Part shown: one piece after another, positions 47,369-54,699 of the stretch
Numbering within the stretch: position 1 is the first letter of the stretch
Layout: each line of letters opens with the position of its first letter
Origin: Soonwooa sp.
GTDB taxonomy: Bacteria; Bacteroidota; Bacteroidia; Flavobacteriales; Weeksellaceae
Assembly (NCBI RefSeq): GCF_030151385.1
Contig: NZ_JASLDS010000049.1
Location: forward strand, 82,696 to 146,695
DNA: 64,000 nt
Direction of reading: 5' to 3'
Program-made: the position numbers and the translations under genes
The notes under the pieces: model-generated
The model's input: the letters and a program-made list of their open reading frames with translations, nothing else
Database searches by the model: none
Told to the model about the DNA's origin: nothing

Positions 47369-48091
47369 TTGGAAAAAACACGTATTAATAAATATTTGTC
47401 GGAAGTTGGATATTGCTCACGAAGAGCTGCAGATAAGCTTTTAGAAGAAGGTCGTATCACTATTAATGGTGTAATTCCAGAATTGGGAACGAAAGTTTCT
47501 GACGAGGATGAAATTTTTGTTGATGGCGTTTCCATTAGAAAAACTGAAGAAGAGCATGTTTATATTGCGTTTAACAAACCAGTTGGCATTGTTTGTACAA
47601 CTGACACGAAGCGCGAAAAAGATAATATCATTGACTACATTAAGCATCCAAAACGTGTTTTCCCAATTGGACGTCTTGACAAGCCAAGTGAAGGTTTGAT
47701 TTTGTTAACTTCTGACGGTGACATTGTCAATAAAATTCTACGTTCCAAAAATAACCACGGCAAAGAATATATTGTTCGAGTTGATAAACCTATTACGCCA
47801 ACTTTTCTAAACAAAATGAGAAATGGCGTTCCTATCCTAGATAGAGTAACTAAGAAATGTGAAGTTGAACAAATAGACACCATGACTTTTAGAATTGTAT
47901 TGACACAAGGGCTTAATCGTCAAATTCGTAGAATGTGCGAATATCTTGGTTACGATGTTAAAAAACTAAAACGTATCCGTGTTCTTAATATTAAACTAGA
48001 TCTTCCTGTAGGCAAATGGCGCGATCTTACAAAAGAAGAATTACTAGAACTTAATCAACTTCTTGAAGGTTCGTCTAAGACTTTTGACTAG
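47369..48091 (+). CDS. rluF: 23S rRNA pseudouridine(2604) synthase RluF-like
   Basis: A 240-residue protein. The S4 domain covers residues 1-60 (RINKYLSEVGYCSRRAADK). The RsuA-type catalytic domain has FPIGRLDKPSEGL with catalytic Asp104 and GLNRQIRRMCEYLGYDVKKL, very close to E. coli RluF. The start codon is TTG at 47369; no ATG exists nearby in frame. RluF modifies U2604 of 23S rRNA. RluB specificity cannot be fully excluded. Confidence 0.9.
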   Translation: MEKTRINKYLSEVGYCSRRAADKLLEEGRITINGVIPELGTKVSDEDEIFVDGVSIRKTEEEHVYIAFNKPVGIVCTTDTKREKDNIIDYIKHPKRVFPIGRLDKPSEGLILLTSDGDIVNKILRSKNNHGKEYIVRVDKPITPTFLNKMRNGVPILDRVTKKCEVEQIDTMTFRIVLTQGLNRQIRRMCEYLGYDVKKLKRIRVLNIKLDLPVGKWRDLTKEELLELNQLLEGSSKTFD

Positions 48092-48156
48092 ATATTGCTA
48101 GAGAATTTCCTACGTTTGTTATCATACAACCCAAATCCAAACTCAAACTCAAAAAA

Positions 48157-48516
48157 ATGAAAAAGTACAAAATCCAAGCAAATCCTTTTGTAGTACCAAC
48201 TACTGATGGAAAACTGATAGAAGAACATTGGGGAAACTCGACAGGGAACAAAAATATTTCGATTGCGCACATGGTCGCGCCTCCCAATTGGAGCGAGCCA
48301 CATCAAACTCCAGAATTTGACGAATTTACCTTGATTATTTCTGGTAAGAAACAATTCGAAATCGATGGTGAAATTATCGTTTTAGAAAAAGGTCAAAGCA
48401 TCTTGATTGAAAAAGGTGCGCGCGTTAGATATTCTAATCCGTTTTCGGAAGCTTGCGAATATGTTGCGATTTGTCTTCCCGCATTTTCAATGGATTTGGT
48501 TAATCGCGAAGAGTAG
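48157..48516 (+). CDS. Cupin domain-containing protein
   Basis: A 119-residue single cupin. PPNWSEPHQTPEFDEFTLII forms the first cupin motif with His and Glu ligands, and LEKGQSILIEKG the strand leading to the second, which ends in R-V-R-Y-S-N-P in place of a canonical histidine. Metal binding by the second motif is therefore uncertain. The substrate is unknown. It is convergent with the GNAT gene, leaving only 3 bp between stop codons. Confidence 0.8.
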   Translation: MKKYKIQANPFVVPTTDGKLIEEHWGNSTGNKNISIAHMVAPPNWSEPHQTPEFDEFTLIISGKKQFEIDGEIIVLEKGQSILIEKGARVRYSNPFSEACEYVAICLPAFSMDLVNREE

Positions 48517-48519
48517 CTT

Positions 48520-48978
48520 TTAAAACTCAAATTTCAGAAGTTGCATATCTTTTAACTGAATGCCATTTTCAAAAATAGGTTCGGGATAATTTTCGATAAA
48601 GAAATTCTTCCTAACATCATATTTAAGAAACCCATTTCTTTCATAAAACCGAATCTGATTAATCCCACAATCTGCCGTTCCAACAATAATACGCTTGTAT
48701 TTTGGATAGCAGATTTTTTTGATATGCGTTATCATTTGTTCGCCAATTCCTTGTCGTTGATACTTTTCAGAAACGGCAATGTTTTTTAATTCAATAACTT
48801 CAGAATCTTGATGATACAAGCAAAATACACCAACTTTGTCGTTGTTTAGTTTTACGAGATAGACGTCAGAACTCAACAAATATTTGTCAATCGCGTCGCG
48901 TGTTTCATCTGCCAAAAGCAAAAGCTCATATGGATAATCATCCGTAATTAATTGAAAATCGAGTAGGGGCGTTTTCAT
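48520..48978 (-). CDS. GNAT family N-acetyltransferase
   Basis: A 152-residue single-domain GNAT. Motif A is intact: IAVSEKYQRQGIGEQMI, with Q74-R75-Q76-G77-I78-G79. NQIRFYERNGF near residue 110 is the usual motif B. It starts 4 bp after the DUF3037 stop codon, so it is probably the third gene of the HipA-like kinase operon. The substrate is unknown. Confidence 0.85.
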   Translation of the reverse strand: MKTPLLDFQLITDDYPYELLLLADETRDAIDKYLLSSDVYLVKLNNDKVGVFCLYHQDSEVIELKNIAVSEKYQRQGIGEQMITHIKKICYPKYKRIIVGTADCGINQIRFYERNGFLKYDVRKNFFIENYPEPIFENGIQLKDMQLLKFEF

Positions 48979-48982
48979 TTTT

Positions 48983-49378
48983 TTACAGCACTAAATCTTC
49001 AAACAGTCGATCAAAAGCCACATCCAAATCTTTGGCTTGTCCAACATGAGGACGCGATGTTTGGATGATGGAACTTCGCACAGCCGTTAACCAACGGAAT
49101 CGCTCGGGGATTTCGAGCTGTGCAATTGGTCCAGAATCTTTCCCGCCTTTTGCAACGTTTTCAAAAGACGTCAAATGTTTTTCGATGATGTCAAATTCTG
49201 TTTCACAAACAAAACATTTCATTCGGTCGGAGCAAAGTTTCGTTTTTACTTTGATGTATTTTTCACGTTTGCTAAAAAGCACCACACCAACATTGATGAA
49301 TTCCTCACGCTCGGGCTTTGGCACCAAACGAATCACCGCATACTCATATAGTTTAACCTCTTGCATGTTTCGCTTCAT
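48983..49378 (-). CDS. DUF3037 domain-containing protein
   Basis: A 131-residue protein. The EYAVIRLVPKPEREEFINVG segment at residues 12-31, then VVLFS, is the DUF3037 signature. Function of the family is unknown. The start may be Met1 (49378) or Met5 (49366); either overlaps the 3' end of the kinase gene (26 or 14 bp), so translation is probably coupled. A HipA-like kinase next to DUF3037 is a recurrent pair in bacteria. Confidence 0.88.
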   Translation of the reverse strand: MKRNMQEVKLYEYAVIRLVPKPEREEFINVGVVLFSKREKYIKVKTKLCSDRMKCFVCETEFDIIEKHLTSFENVAKGGKDSGPIAQLEIPERFRWLTAVRSSIIQTSRPHVGQAKDLDVAFDRLFEDLVL

Positions 49379-50132
49379 TTACAAAGTTATCAGAATGGGC
49401 AACACGTCTTGTCAAAAACTGAAAATACACCTCTTTTATTTCCTCTGGCGAAAGTTCGGTATCGCGCCACTGTAGCCAATCTTCAGGAATTAATTCCACG
49501 ATTTCGCGCAAAACATCATCCGTCAATATCGCTCGGAATCTTGTGTTGACTTCGTCCAATTGGTTGGCTTGCGGTAACAAAACATGATCTTTTATCATCA
49601 CAAATGGGCTCACGGCATTCTTTTCCCAATTATCCCAAGAGTGGTGAAAATACAAGGAAGCACCATGATCAATCAACCACAATTCCTTGTGCCAATATAG
49701 CATATTGGTATTTCGGAAAGTACGATCGATATTGGTAAGGAAAGCATCTAGCCAAACAACTTCGGATGCCAATTTACCATCGATTTTTACGGCAGCAGGA
49801 TCGTAATTGATGCCACCAGACAAATAATGTAAGGCCAAATTTAATCCAACACTTGCTTTCAACAAATCCTGAATTTCCTCGTCGGCTTCAGTTCTTCCGA
49901 AATCTTCGTGCAAGTTTGCAAAAACCAATTCGGGCGTTCGCAATCCCAAAATCTGAGCCACTTTGCCTCCAACTAATTCCGAAATCAAAGCTTTCACGCC
50001 GTGACCAGCGCCACGAAATTTCAACACATATTTGAAGTCGTCGTCGGCTTCCGCCAAAGCAGGCAACGAGCCGCCCTCGCGCAACGGCAAGATATAGCGT
50101 AAGACGGTGACCGTCCGTAATGATAAATCCAT
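49353..50132 (-). CDS. HipA-like family kinase
   Basis: A 259-residue protein, shorter than HipA (~440), with only the kinase portion. GGSLPAL near residue 20 resembles a phosphate-binding loop and VLKFRG holds Lys38. DAFLTNIDRTFRNTNML supplies catalytic Asp136 with Asn141/Asn143, and LIDHGASL the metal-binding Asp155. Canonical HipA phosphorylates glutamyl-tRNA synthetase; the target here is unknown. No HipB-type helix-turn-helix antitoxin lies nearby. DUF3037 and GNAT genes follow on the same strand. Confidence 0.87.
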   Translation of the reverse strand: MDLSLRTVTVLRYILPLREGGSLPALAEADDDFKYVLKFRGAGHGVKALISELVGGKVAQILGLRTPELVFANLHEDFGRTEADEEIQDLLKASVGLNLALHYLSGGINYDPAAVKIDGKLASEVVWLDAFLTNIDRTFRNTNMLYWHKELWLIDHGASLYFHHSWDNWEKNAVSPFVMIKDHVLLPQANQLDEVNTRFRAILTDDVLREIVELIPEDWLQWRDTELSPEEIKEVYFQFLTRRVAHSDNFVNEAKHARG

Positions 50133-50449
50133 CTTGTAATTTAAAATGTAAAAATAAAGGAATATTTTTTATTTGGGCGCCTTTTCCGCCCTCCACTCCC
50201 GCTTTTTATTTTTTCGCCAAGGCTTTTTCTACCACTCAAAAAATAAAAGAGCTCCGTTCAGGTCGGGGCGCAACCGCGCCGTTGAGATTTTTTGGTACAA
50301 AAATCAACAGTCTATTCCGACGTAATGTTTAAATAACACTTTACAATTTTAAATAGACTTTTTGTTTCGGAACAAAAGATAAGTGTTTCAGAACATTTTT
50401 TATAAAATACAATTTTACCCTTAATAATTTTACAATAAAAAGTGAAATC
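50133..50449. other. Intergenic region with a family B repeat, 317 bp
   Basis: Separates the divergent kinase operon and the GEVED gene. It holds the family B copy at 50175-50272, which begins 43 bp upstream of the kinase start codon, so it lies in or next to the kinase promoter. The remainder is AT-rich with no clear -7 box. Confidence 0.5.
50175..50272 (+). repeat. Intergenic repeat, family B, copy 4 (no 30-bp module)
   Basis: It begins GGGCGCCTTTTCCGCCC and ends GAGCTCCGTTCAGGTCGG then GGCGCAA. Inner arms CTTTTTATTTTTT and AAAAAATAAAAG pair. The apex is GCCAAGGC plus ~20 bp, without the 30-bp module. Confidence 0.7.
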
Positions 50450-51274
50450 ATGAAAAAAAATCTTTTATTAGTTTGTAGTTTTTGTGCTGTAATTAGCTAT
50501 GCACAATCTACCTCGCCTTCGCCATATTGCGATGCATCTTTTGATGAACCACATGGTCCTCTTAACGATTATATCAATTCAGTAAGTTTTGGTACGCTTT
50601 CAAATCTTAATACAGGACAAGCAGCATTTCCTAGATATATTTTTTATAATAATCTGCCAACAGTATCTTTTGTACAAGGAGATACTTATCCATTAAATAT
50701 AAGCTTTAACAAAATAGGAGGTTGCGGATATGGTGTTTGGATAGATTTTAACCAGAACAACATCTTTGAAGCCTCGGAAAAAGTTGCTGGCACAACAGGT
50801 TTTGAAACTTTAGGAACGCCAAGTAGTAATATTGCAGAAATCACCAAGAATATTGTGATACCAGCCAATGCAACTTTGGGCAATACCAGAATGCGCATCA
50901 GAATTGTTGAAGATGATGGCTATAATATGAATTCTACTGACGAATTGCCATGTAATATAAGTACAAATCCGCAAGATATAATGGATAACGGCGAAACCGA
51001 AGATTATACTATTAATATAAAAGCTTCAACACTTGATGTTAATACAAATGATGCAAAACAATCTTTGAAAATATTTCCTAATCCTGTCAGTACTAATCTC
51101 AATGTTGAAGGAATAGAAAAAGGAAGTCTTGTAAGGATCCTAGATATGAGTGGAAAACTAATCTATGAAAAAAGAGCTACTGATACCAAATTAAATATTG
51201 ATACCAGTGTTTATCTATCTGGGCTTTACCTCCTTGAATATGGAACTGAAAAAGTGAAATTTATTGTTAAATAA
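50450..51274 (+). CDS. T9SS-secreted GEVED domain protein
   Basis: A 274-residue protein with a signal peptide (residues 1-18, ending SYAQ). Residues ~60-195 form a GEVED domain (VWIDFNQNNIF, then GETEDYTINI), homologous to that in the large protein at 7501. A T9SS type A sorting domain ends the protein (IFPNPVSTNLNV). GEVED domains occur in secreted Bacteroidota proteins, often with metalloproteases; the role here is unknown. Confidence 0.85.
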   Translation: MKKNLLLVCSFCAVISYAQSTSPSPYCDASFDEPHGPLNDYINSVSFGTLSNLNTGQAAFPRYIFYNNLPTVSFVQGDTYPLNISFNKIGGCGYGVWIDFNQNNIFEASEKVAGTTGFETLGTPSSNIAEITKNIVIPANATLGNTRMRIRIVEDDGYNMNSTDELPCNISTNPQDIMDNGETEDYTINIKASTLDVNTNDAKQSLKIFPNPVSTNLNVEGIEKGSLVRILDMSGKLIYEKRATDTKLNIDTSVYLSGLYLLEYGTEKVKFIVK

Positions 51275-51657
51275 ATACCTCGATTTTTAAGAGGTTTTAT
51301 TTTAAAAGTTTTTCAAACGAATAACACAAGTAGACGTTCTTTTTATTTTAATGGTGGAAGTCACCGCATTTTAATGGAGGTCACTGAAAAAGTGGCTTAT
51401 TTTTGAAAAACAGAAGTTTTTGAGCAATTTGCCAAAATGACTTCAATTCCAAGTTATTGATTTTCAATCAAATAAAAAAAGCAGAGAATTTAAATTTTCT
51501 GCTTTTTTTCATATAGAGGTTTTTATCAGTAGCCTCTTTTAATGCGGTGGCTTTTTATTTTTGAAAGGGAATCCTTATTTTTGGGAAAATATTCAACAGA
51601 ATGTCAAGTTTCATCGACTTCGGTATTGCGAAGAAAGCTTACGATTACCAACAAAAT
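51275..51657. other. Intergenic region between GEVED and nitronate monooxygenase genes
   Basis: Contains a modest hairpin (ACCTC / GAGGT, 51277-51295) with T-rich tail, a GTCAC-rich segment at 51350-51410, the strong terminator at 51474-51509, and an imperfect inverted repeat joining 51360-51375 and 51537-51551. If the downstream gene starts at ATG 51601 rather than 51658, the last 57 bp are coding. Confidence 0.5.
51474..51509. terminator. Strong hairpin terminator
   Basis: AGCAGAgAATTTAAATTtTCTGCT with seven A before and seven T after; works in either direction. It lies 200 bp after the GEVED gene and 92 bp before 51601, with no gene between it and the GEVED gene. Confidence 0.75.
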
Positions 51658-52593
51658 ATGAATAAAATAACAGAACTTTTCAATATAAAATATCCAATCA
51701 TCCAAGGTGGGATGATTTGGCACAGTGGCTGGAGATTGGCTTCAGCAGTTTCTAACAATGGTGGATTGGGACTTATAGGTTCTGCAAGTATGTATCCCGA
51801 TATTCTTAGAGAAAATATCCAAAAGTGTAAAGCAGCAACAGATAAACCTTTTGGTGTTAATGTAGCGTTGTTGTATCCAAATCTTGAAGAGATTATCAAT
51901 ATCATTTTGGAGGAAGGTGTTAAGATTGTTTTCACATCTGCGGGAAGTCCAAAAGCTTACACAGAAATTCTAAAAAAAGAAGGCATCAAAGTCGCCCATG
52001 TTGTATCATCAACCAAATTCGCTGTTAAATGTCAAGAAGCTGGTGTTGACGCGATTGTTGCAGAAGGCTTTGAAGCAGGTGGACATAACGGTCGTGATGA
52101 AACAACAACTTTGTCACTTATTCCAAATGTTAAACGACATATTTCTACACCACTAATTGCAGCAGGCGGAATTGCAACTGGTGCACAAATGAAAGCAGCA
52201 ATGATTCTTGGTGCTGATGGTGTGCAAATTGGTTCTCGTTTTGCTGCAACCACGGAAGCGAGTTCTCACGATAATTTCAAAAATAAAATTGTTGAACTTG
52301 GTGAAGGTGATACGCATTTAACTTTAAAAGAATTAGCGCCAGTTAGATTAGTGAAAAATAAGTTTTTTAACGATTTGGAAGCGCTTTACCAAGAGGGTAG
52401 AAATGTTGAAGCGCTAAAAGAAACTTTAGGAAGAGCACGTGCAAAACGTGGAATGTTCGAAGGAGATATGGTGGAAGGCGAATTGGAGATTGGACAATCT
52501 TCAGCGCTTATCGATAGCGTTTTACCAGTTGAACAAGTAATCAAGAATTTGGTGGCAGAGTTTAACACTGCTAATGTAGATTTGAAGTTGTAG
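51658..52593 (+). CDS. NAD(P)H-dependent flavin oxidoreductase / nitronate monooxygenase family
   Basis: A 311-residue TIM-barrel protein. NIKYPIIQGGMIWHSGWRLA at the start, GFEAGGHNGRDE and IAAGGIATGAQMKAAMILGADGVQ as FMN-binding segments are typical of the nitronate monooxygenase / FabK-like family. I chose ATG 51658 (MNKITELFNIKYP) because family members start there. An in-frame ATG at 51601 would add 19 residues with normal codon use. It probably oxidises alkyl nitronates, but the physiological substrate is uncertain. Confidence 0.88.
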   Translation: MNKITELFNIKYPIIQGGMIWHSGWRLASAVSNNGGLGLIGSASMYPDILRENIQKCKAATDKPFGVNVALLYPNLEEIINIILEEGVKIVFTSAGSPKAYTEILKKEGIKVAHVVSSTKFAVKCQEAGVDAIVAEGFEAGGHNGRDETTTLSLIPNVKRHISTPLIAAGGIATGAQMKAAMILGADGVQIGSRFAATTEASSHDNFKNKIVELGEGDTHLTLKELAPVRLVKNKFFNDLEALYQEGRNVEALKETLGRARAKRGMFEGDMVEGELEIGQSSALIDSVLPVEQVIKNLVAEFNTANVDLKL

Positions 52594-52605
52594 TTTTCGG
52601 ATTCT

Positions 52606-52740
52606 GTCATTCAGAACGCAGCGTAGCGAAATGGAGAATCCTATTGTTAGTTGAGATTCCTCACGATGTTCGGAATGACAGGGCGGAGATTTTTTATTGA
52701 ATGTCATTTAGAATGGAGCGTAGCGAAATGAAGAATCTAC
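52606..52740 (+). repeat. Family D hairpin repeats (GTCATTC ... GGAATGAC)
   Basis: A full copy at 52606-52680 has inverted ends GTCATTC and GGAATGAC and inner arms GAGAATC / GAGATTC. A left half copy follows at 52702-52740. The same element recurs near 63633-63789. These are not coding and begin 13 bp after the oxidoreductase stop codon. Confidence 0.75.
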
Positions 52741-52767
52741 AAAATGGTGTTTTTTAATAAAATTGAA

Positions 52768-52807
52768 ACCAAACACCAAACACTAAACACTAAACACTAA
52801 ACACTAG
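52768..52807 (+). repeat. AAACACT simple tandem repeat
   Basis: About five near-perfect copies of the 7-mer AAACACT/AAACACC end ~42 bp before the GTG start of the DUF4268 gene. A comparable CTAAAAA tract precedes truB at 44749-44785. Confidence 0.7.
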
Positions 52808-52848
52808 AAACTATCAATTACTAACCCATTGCTAAAAACTAATAAAAC

Positions 52849-53277
52849 GTGTTTTCAAAACAAGAAGCAGCGCAACTAAAGAAAGAATTTTGGACGGCTT
52901 TCGGGAAAGCTTTTCCTAGAAAATGGTTGCTGTATGATACTAAGATTAAAGATTTTTCTTTTAAATTCAATGCGGATAATAAAAAAGCTGAAGTCTCTCT
53001 CGATATCGAAATGAAAGACGAATTGTTTCGAAATGCTTATTTTGAAAAGATTCAATCTTTGGAAGATTTACTTCGTGATGAGATTGGCGATTTCGAAATG
53101 GATGAACATTTTGTTTTGGAAAACGGAAAAGTCATCAGCCGCATTTGGGTAACTAAAACTGGCGTCAGTGTTTTTAATAAACAAACTTGGCCTGATACTT
53201 TTGAATTCTTTGTCGAAAAAATGACTGCTTTCGAAATGTTCTTTTATGAATATGAAGATTTTATAAAAGACGTGTAG
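52849..53277 (+). CDS. DUF4268 domain-containing protein
   Basis: A 142-residue protein starting with GTG. EFWTAFGKAFPRKWLLYDTK and a later DEHFVLENGKVISRIWV are the signature of DUF4268, a family of unknown function often seen as a C-terminal part of nuclease-related proteins and, in Bacteroidota, as a free small protein. It stands alone, with simple repeats upstream and the palindromic array downstream. Confidence 0.85.
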   Translation: MFSKQEAAQLKKEFWTAFGKAFPRKWLLYDTKIKDFSFKFNADNKKAEVSLDIEMKDELFRNAYFEKIQSLEDLLRDEIGDFEMDEHFVLENGKVISRIWVTKTGVSVFNKQTWPDTFEFFVEKMTAFEMFFYEYEDFIKDV

Positions 53278-54181
53278 AGAATTGCGATTTGGAATTTACG
53301 AATTATGTTTAAAAGATAGTTTAAGAATTTATGATTTCCCGATTTGGAAAGGATTTTTTATAATGATGAATTATGCTTCTTCGGAGCATTCTACTAATAG
53401 CAAATTTGTGTGGTGAATTGGGGAGCTCCGTAGGAGCGACCTGTTAATTGTGTAATACTATTTTTTGTTTTCAAAGAATAGTTCGTTCCTTCGGAACGCG
53501 TCGCAACAAAATGATTTGTTGATAATTGCGAGTTGTAGGTTATGCTCCTTCGGAGCATTCTGCTAATAGCAAATTTTGTATGAAGAATTGAGAAGCTCCG
53601 TAGGAGCGACCTGTTAATTGTTTAGTACTATTTTTTGTTTTCAAAGAATAGTTCGTTCCTTCGGAACGCGTTGCAACAAAATTGTTTGTTGGTTATTGCG
53701 AGTTGTAAGTTATGCTCCTTCGGAGCATTCTGCTAATAGCAAATTTTGTGTGAAGAATTGGGGAGCTCCGTAGGAGCGACCTGTTAATTGTGTAATACTA
53801 TTTTTGTTTTCAAAGAATAATTCGTTCCTTCGGAACGGGTCGCAACAAAATGATTTGTTGATAATTGCGAGTTGTAAGTTATGCTCCTTCGGAGCATTTT
53901 GTTAATAGCAAATCTGTGTAGTGAATCTGGGAGCTCCGTAGGAGCGACCTGTTAATTGTTTAATACTATTTTTTTGTTTGTAAAGAATAGTTCGTTTCTT
54001 CGGAACGCGTCGCAGTGATTTATTACTTGAAGATGATTTATTGATGATTTCGAGTTGTAGGTTATGCTCCTTCGGAGCATTCTGCTAATAGCAAATTTGT
54101 GTAAAGAATCGAGGAGCTCTGTAGGAGCGACCTGTTAATTTCTAAACTTTCTGCTCATTGATCAGTTTCGCGGTAATAAAA
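53278..54181. other. Long non-coding region carrying a palindromic array
   Basis: 53278-53370 is degenerate AT-rich sequence with GAATTTACGAATTATG-type runs. 53371-54141 is the palindromic array. The last 40 bp lead into the small gene at 54182. I see no protein-coding frame in the array. Confidence 0.7.
53371..54141 (+). repeat. Array of five ~170-bp palindrome-bearing repeats
   Basis: Units begin at 53371, 53540, 53710, 53879 and 54062 (spacing 169, 170, 169, 183); the fifth is partial. Each full unit carries three short hairpins in fixed order: ATGCTCC-TTC-GGAGCAT, then GCTCC-GTA-GGAGC followed by GACCTGTTAATT, then CGTTCC-TTC-GGAACG followed by CGTCGCA. Between hairpins 1 and 2 all units keep TAATAGCAAAT. 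Units differ from each other by scattered substitutions and small indels. Confidence 0.9.
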
Positions 54182-54280
54182 ATGATAATTTTGGACGAAG
54201 ATTTGGCAATTCGTAGATTGTTTAACAAAAAAGCTTTCGAAGATCTGTTTTTGGTAGGCAAAAAATTGGGAAAATACTAA
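54182..54280 (+). CDS. Very small hypothetical ORF (32 aa)
   Basis: ATG at 54182 to TAA at 54280 encodes a charged 32-residue peptide (MIILDEDLAIRRLFNKKAFE, then DLFLVGKKLGKY). It lies 8 bp upstream of the next small gene, and codon use looks normal for the region. It may instead be the tail of a decayed gene cut off by the array, since the same frame stays open back to 54146. No family is recognised. Confidence 0.35.
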   Translation: MIILDEDLAIRRLFNKKAFEDLFLVGKKLGKY

Positions 54281-54288
54281 AAAATATT

Positions 54289-54525
54289 ATGAAGAAAATA
54301 ACAATAAAAGCTAAAGATTTTTTCGAATTGTTGAAATTGAAAGACCAGTCGATGTGGGATATTTTTGCATCTTTGATTGATGGCGAAGAAAAGGAACTTA
54401 TTTTTGTTGATGAGGATAATGCCTTTTTGTTCAATTATATTTTGCCAACAGATTTCAAAAAGTTGCAAGAAGACAAAGCTGTGTTTTCTAAAGAGTATTC
54501 GGAAAAATTGAGTGGACTCAATTAG
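54289..54525 (+). CDS. Small hypothetical protein (78 aa)
   Basis: A 78-residue acidic protein (MKKITIKAKDFFELLKLKDQ, then ...EEKELIFVDEDNAFLFNY). It has no signal peptide or TM and a mixed alpha/beta composition. It follows the 32-aa frame by 8 bp and is followed by a family A repeat 25 bp after its stop codon. No family is recognised. An antitoxin-like or regulatory role is possible only by size, not by evidence. Confidence 0.55.
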   Translation: MKKITIKAKDFFELLKLKDQSMWDIFASLIDGEEKELIFVDEDNAFLFNYILPTDFKKLQEDKAVFSKEYSEKLSGLN

Positions 54526-54550
54526 TCAAGCAAAACTGAAAATATACATC

Positions 54551-54699
54551 TAGCCCCGATTGAAGCGGCATCCTTTTGTGGCGGACGCTGAGCGGATTTG
54601 GAAGGCTTGACGCTTTGGCTCCGCCCAAAGTCCATAACAAAAGATACAGCGGAAAGCGGGCGAGAATCTTCTACGAAGAGAAATCTGTCCTGCTCCTAA
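54551..54699 (+). repeat. Intergenic repeat, family A, copy 3
   Basis: It begins TAGCCCCGATTGAAGCGGCA then TCCTTTTGTGG, and ends ACAAAAGATACAGCGG then AAAGCGGG and, after a ~27-bp insertion, GCTCCTAA. The apex is a different sequence (GACGCTGAGCGG ... TGGCTCCGCCC), not the 30-bp module. The last bases of the element contain the pnuC stop codon. Confidence 0.8.

Noticed and set aside
49888..50196. 102-residue minus-strand frame overlapping the HipA-like kinase start
   Set aside because: It is the +1 shadow of the conserved kinase N-terminus and extends into the family B repeat.
53371..54141. CRISPR array
   Set aside because: The period is ~170 bp, the spacers are conserved between units, and no cas gene is present in the window.
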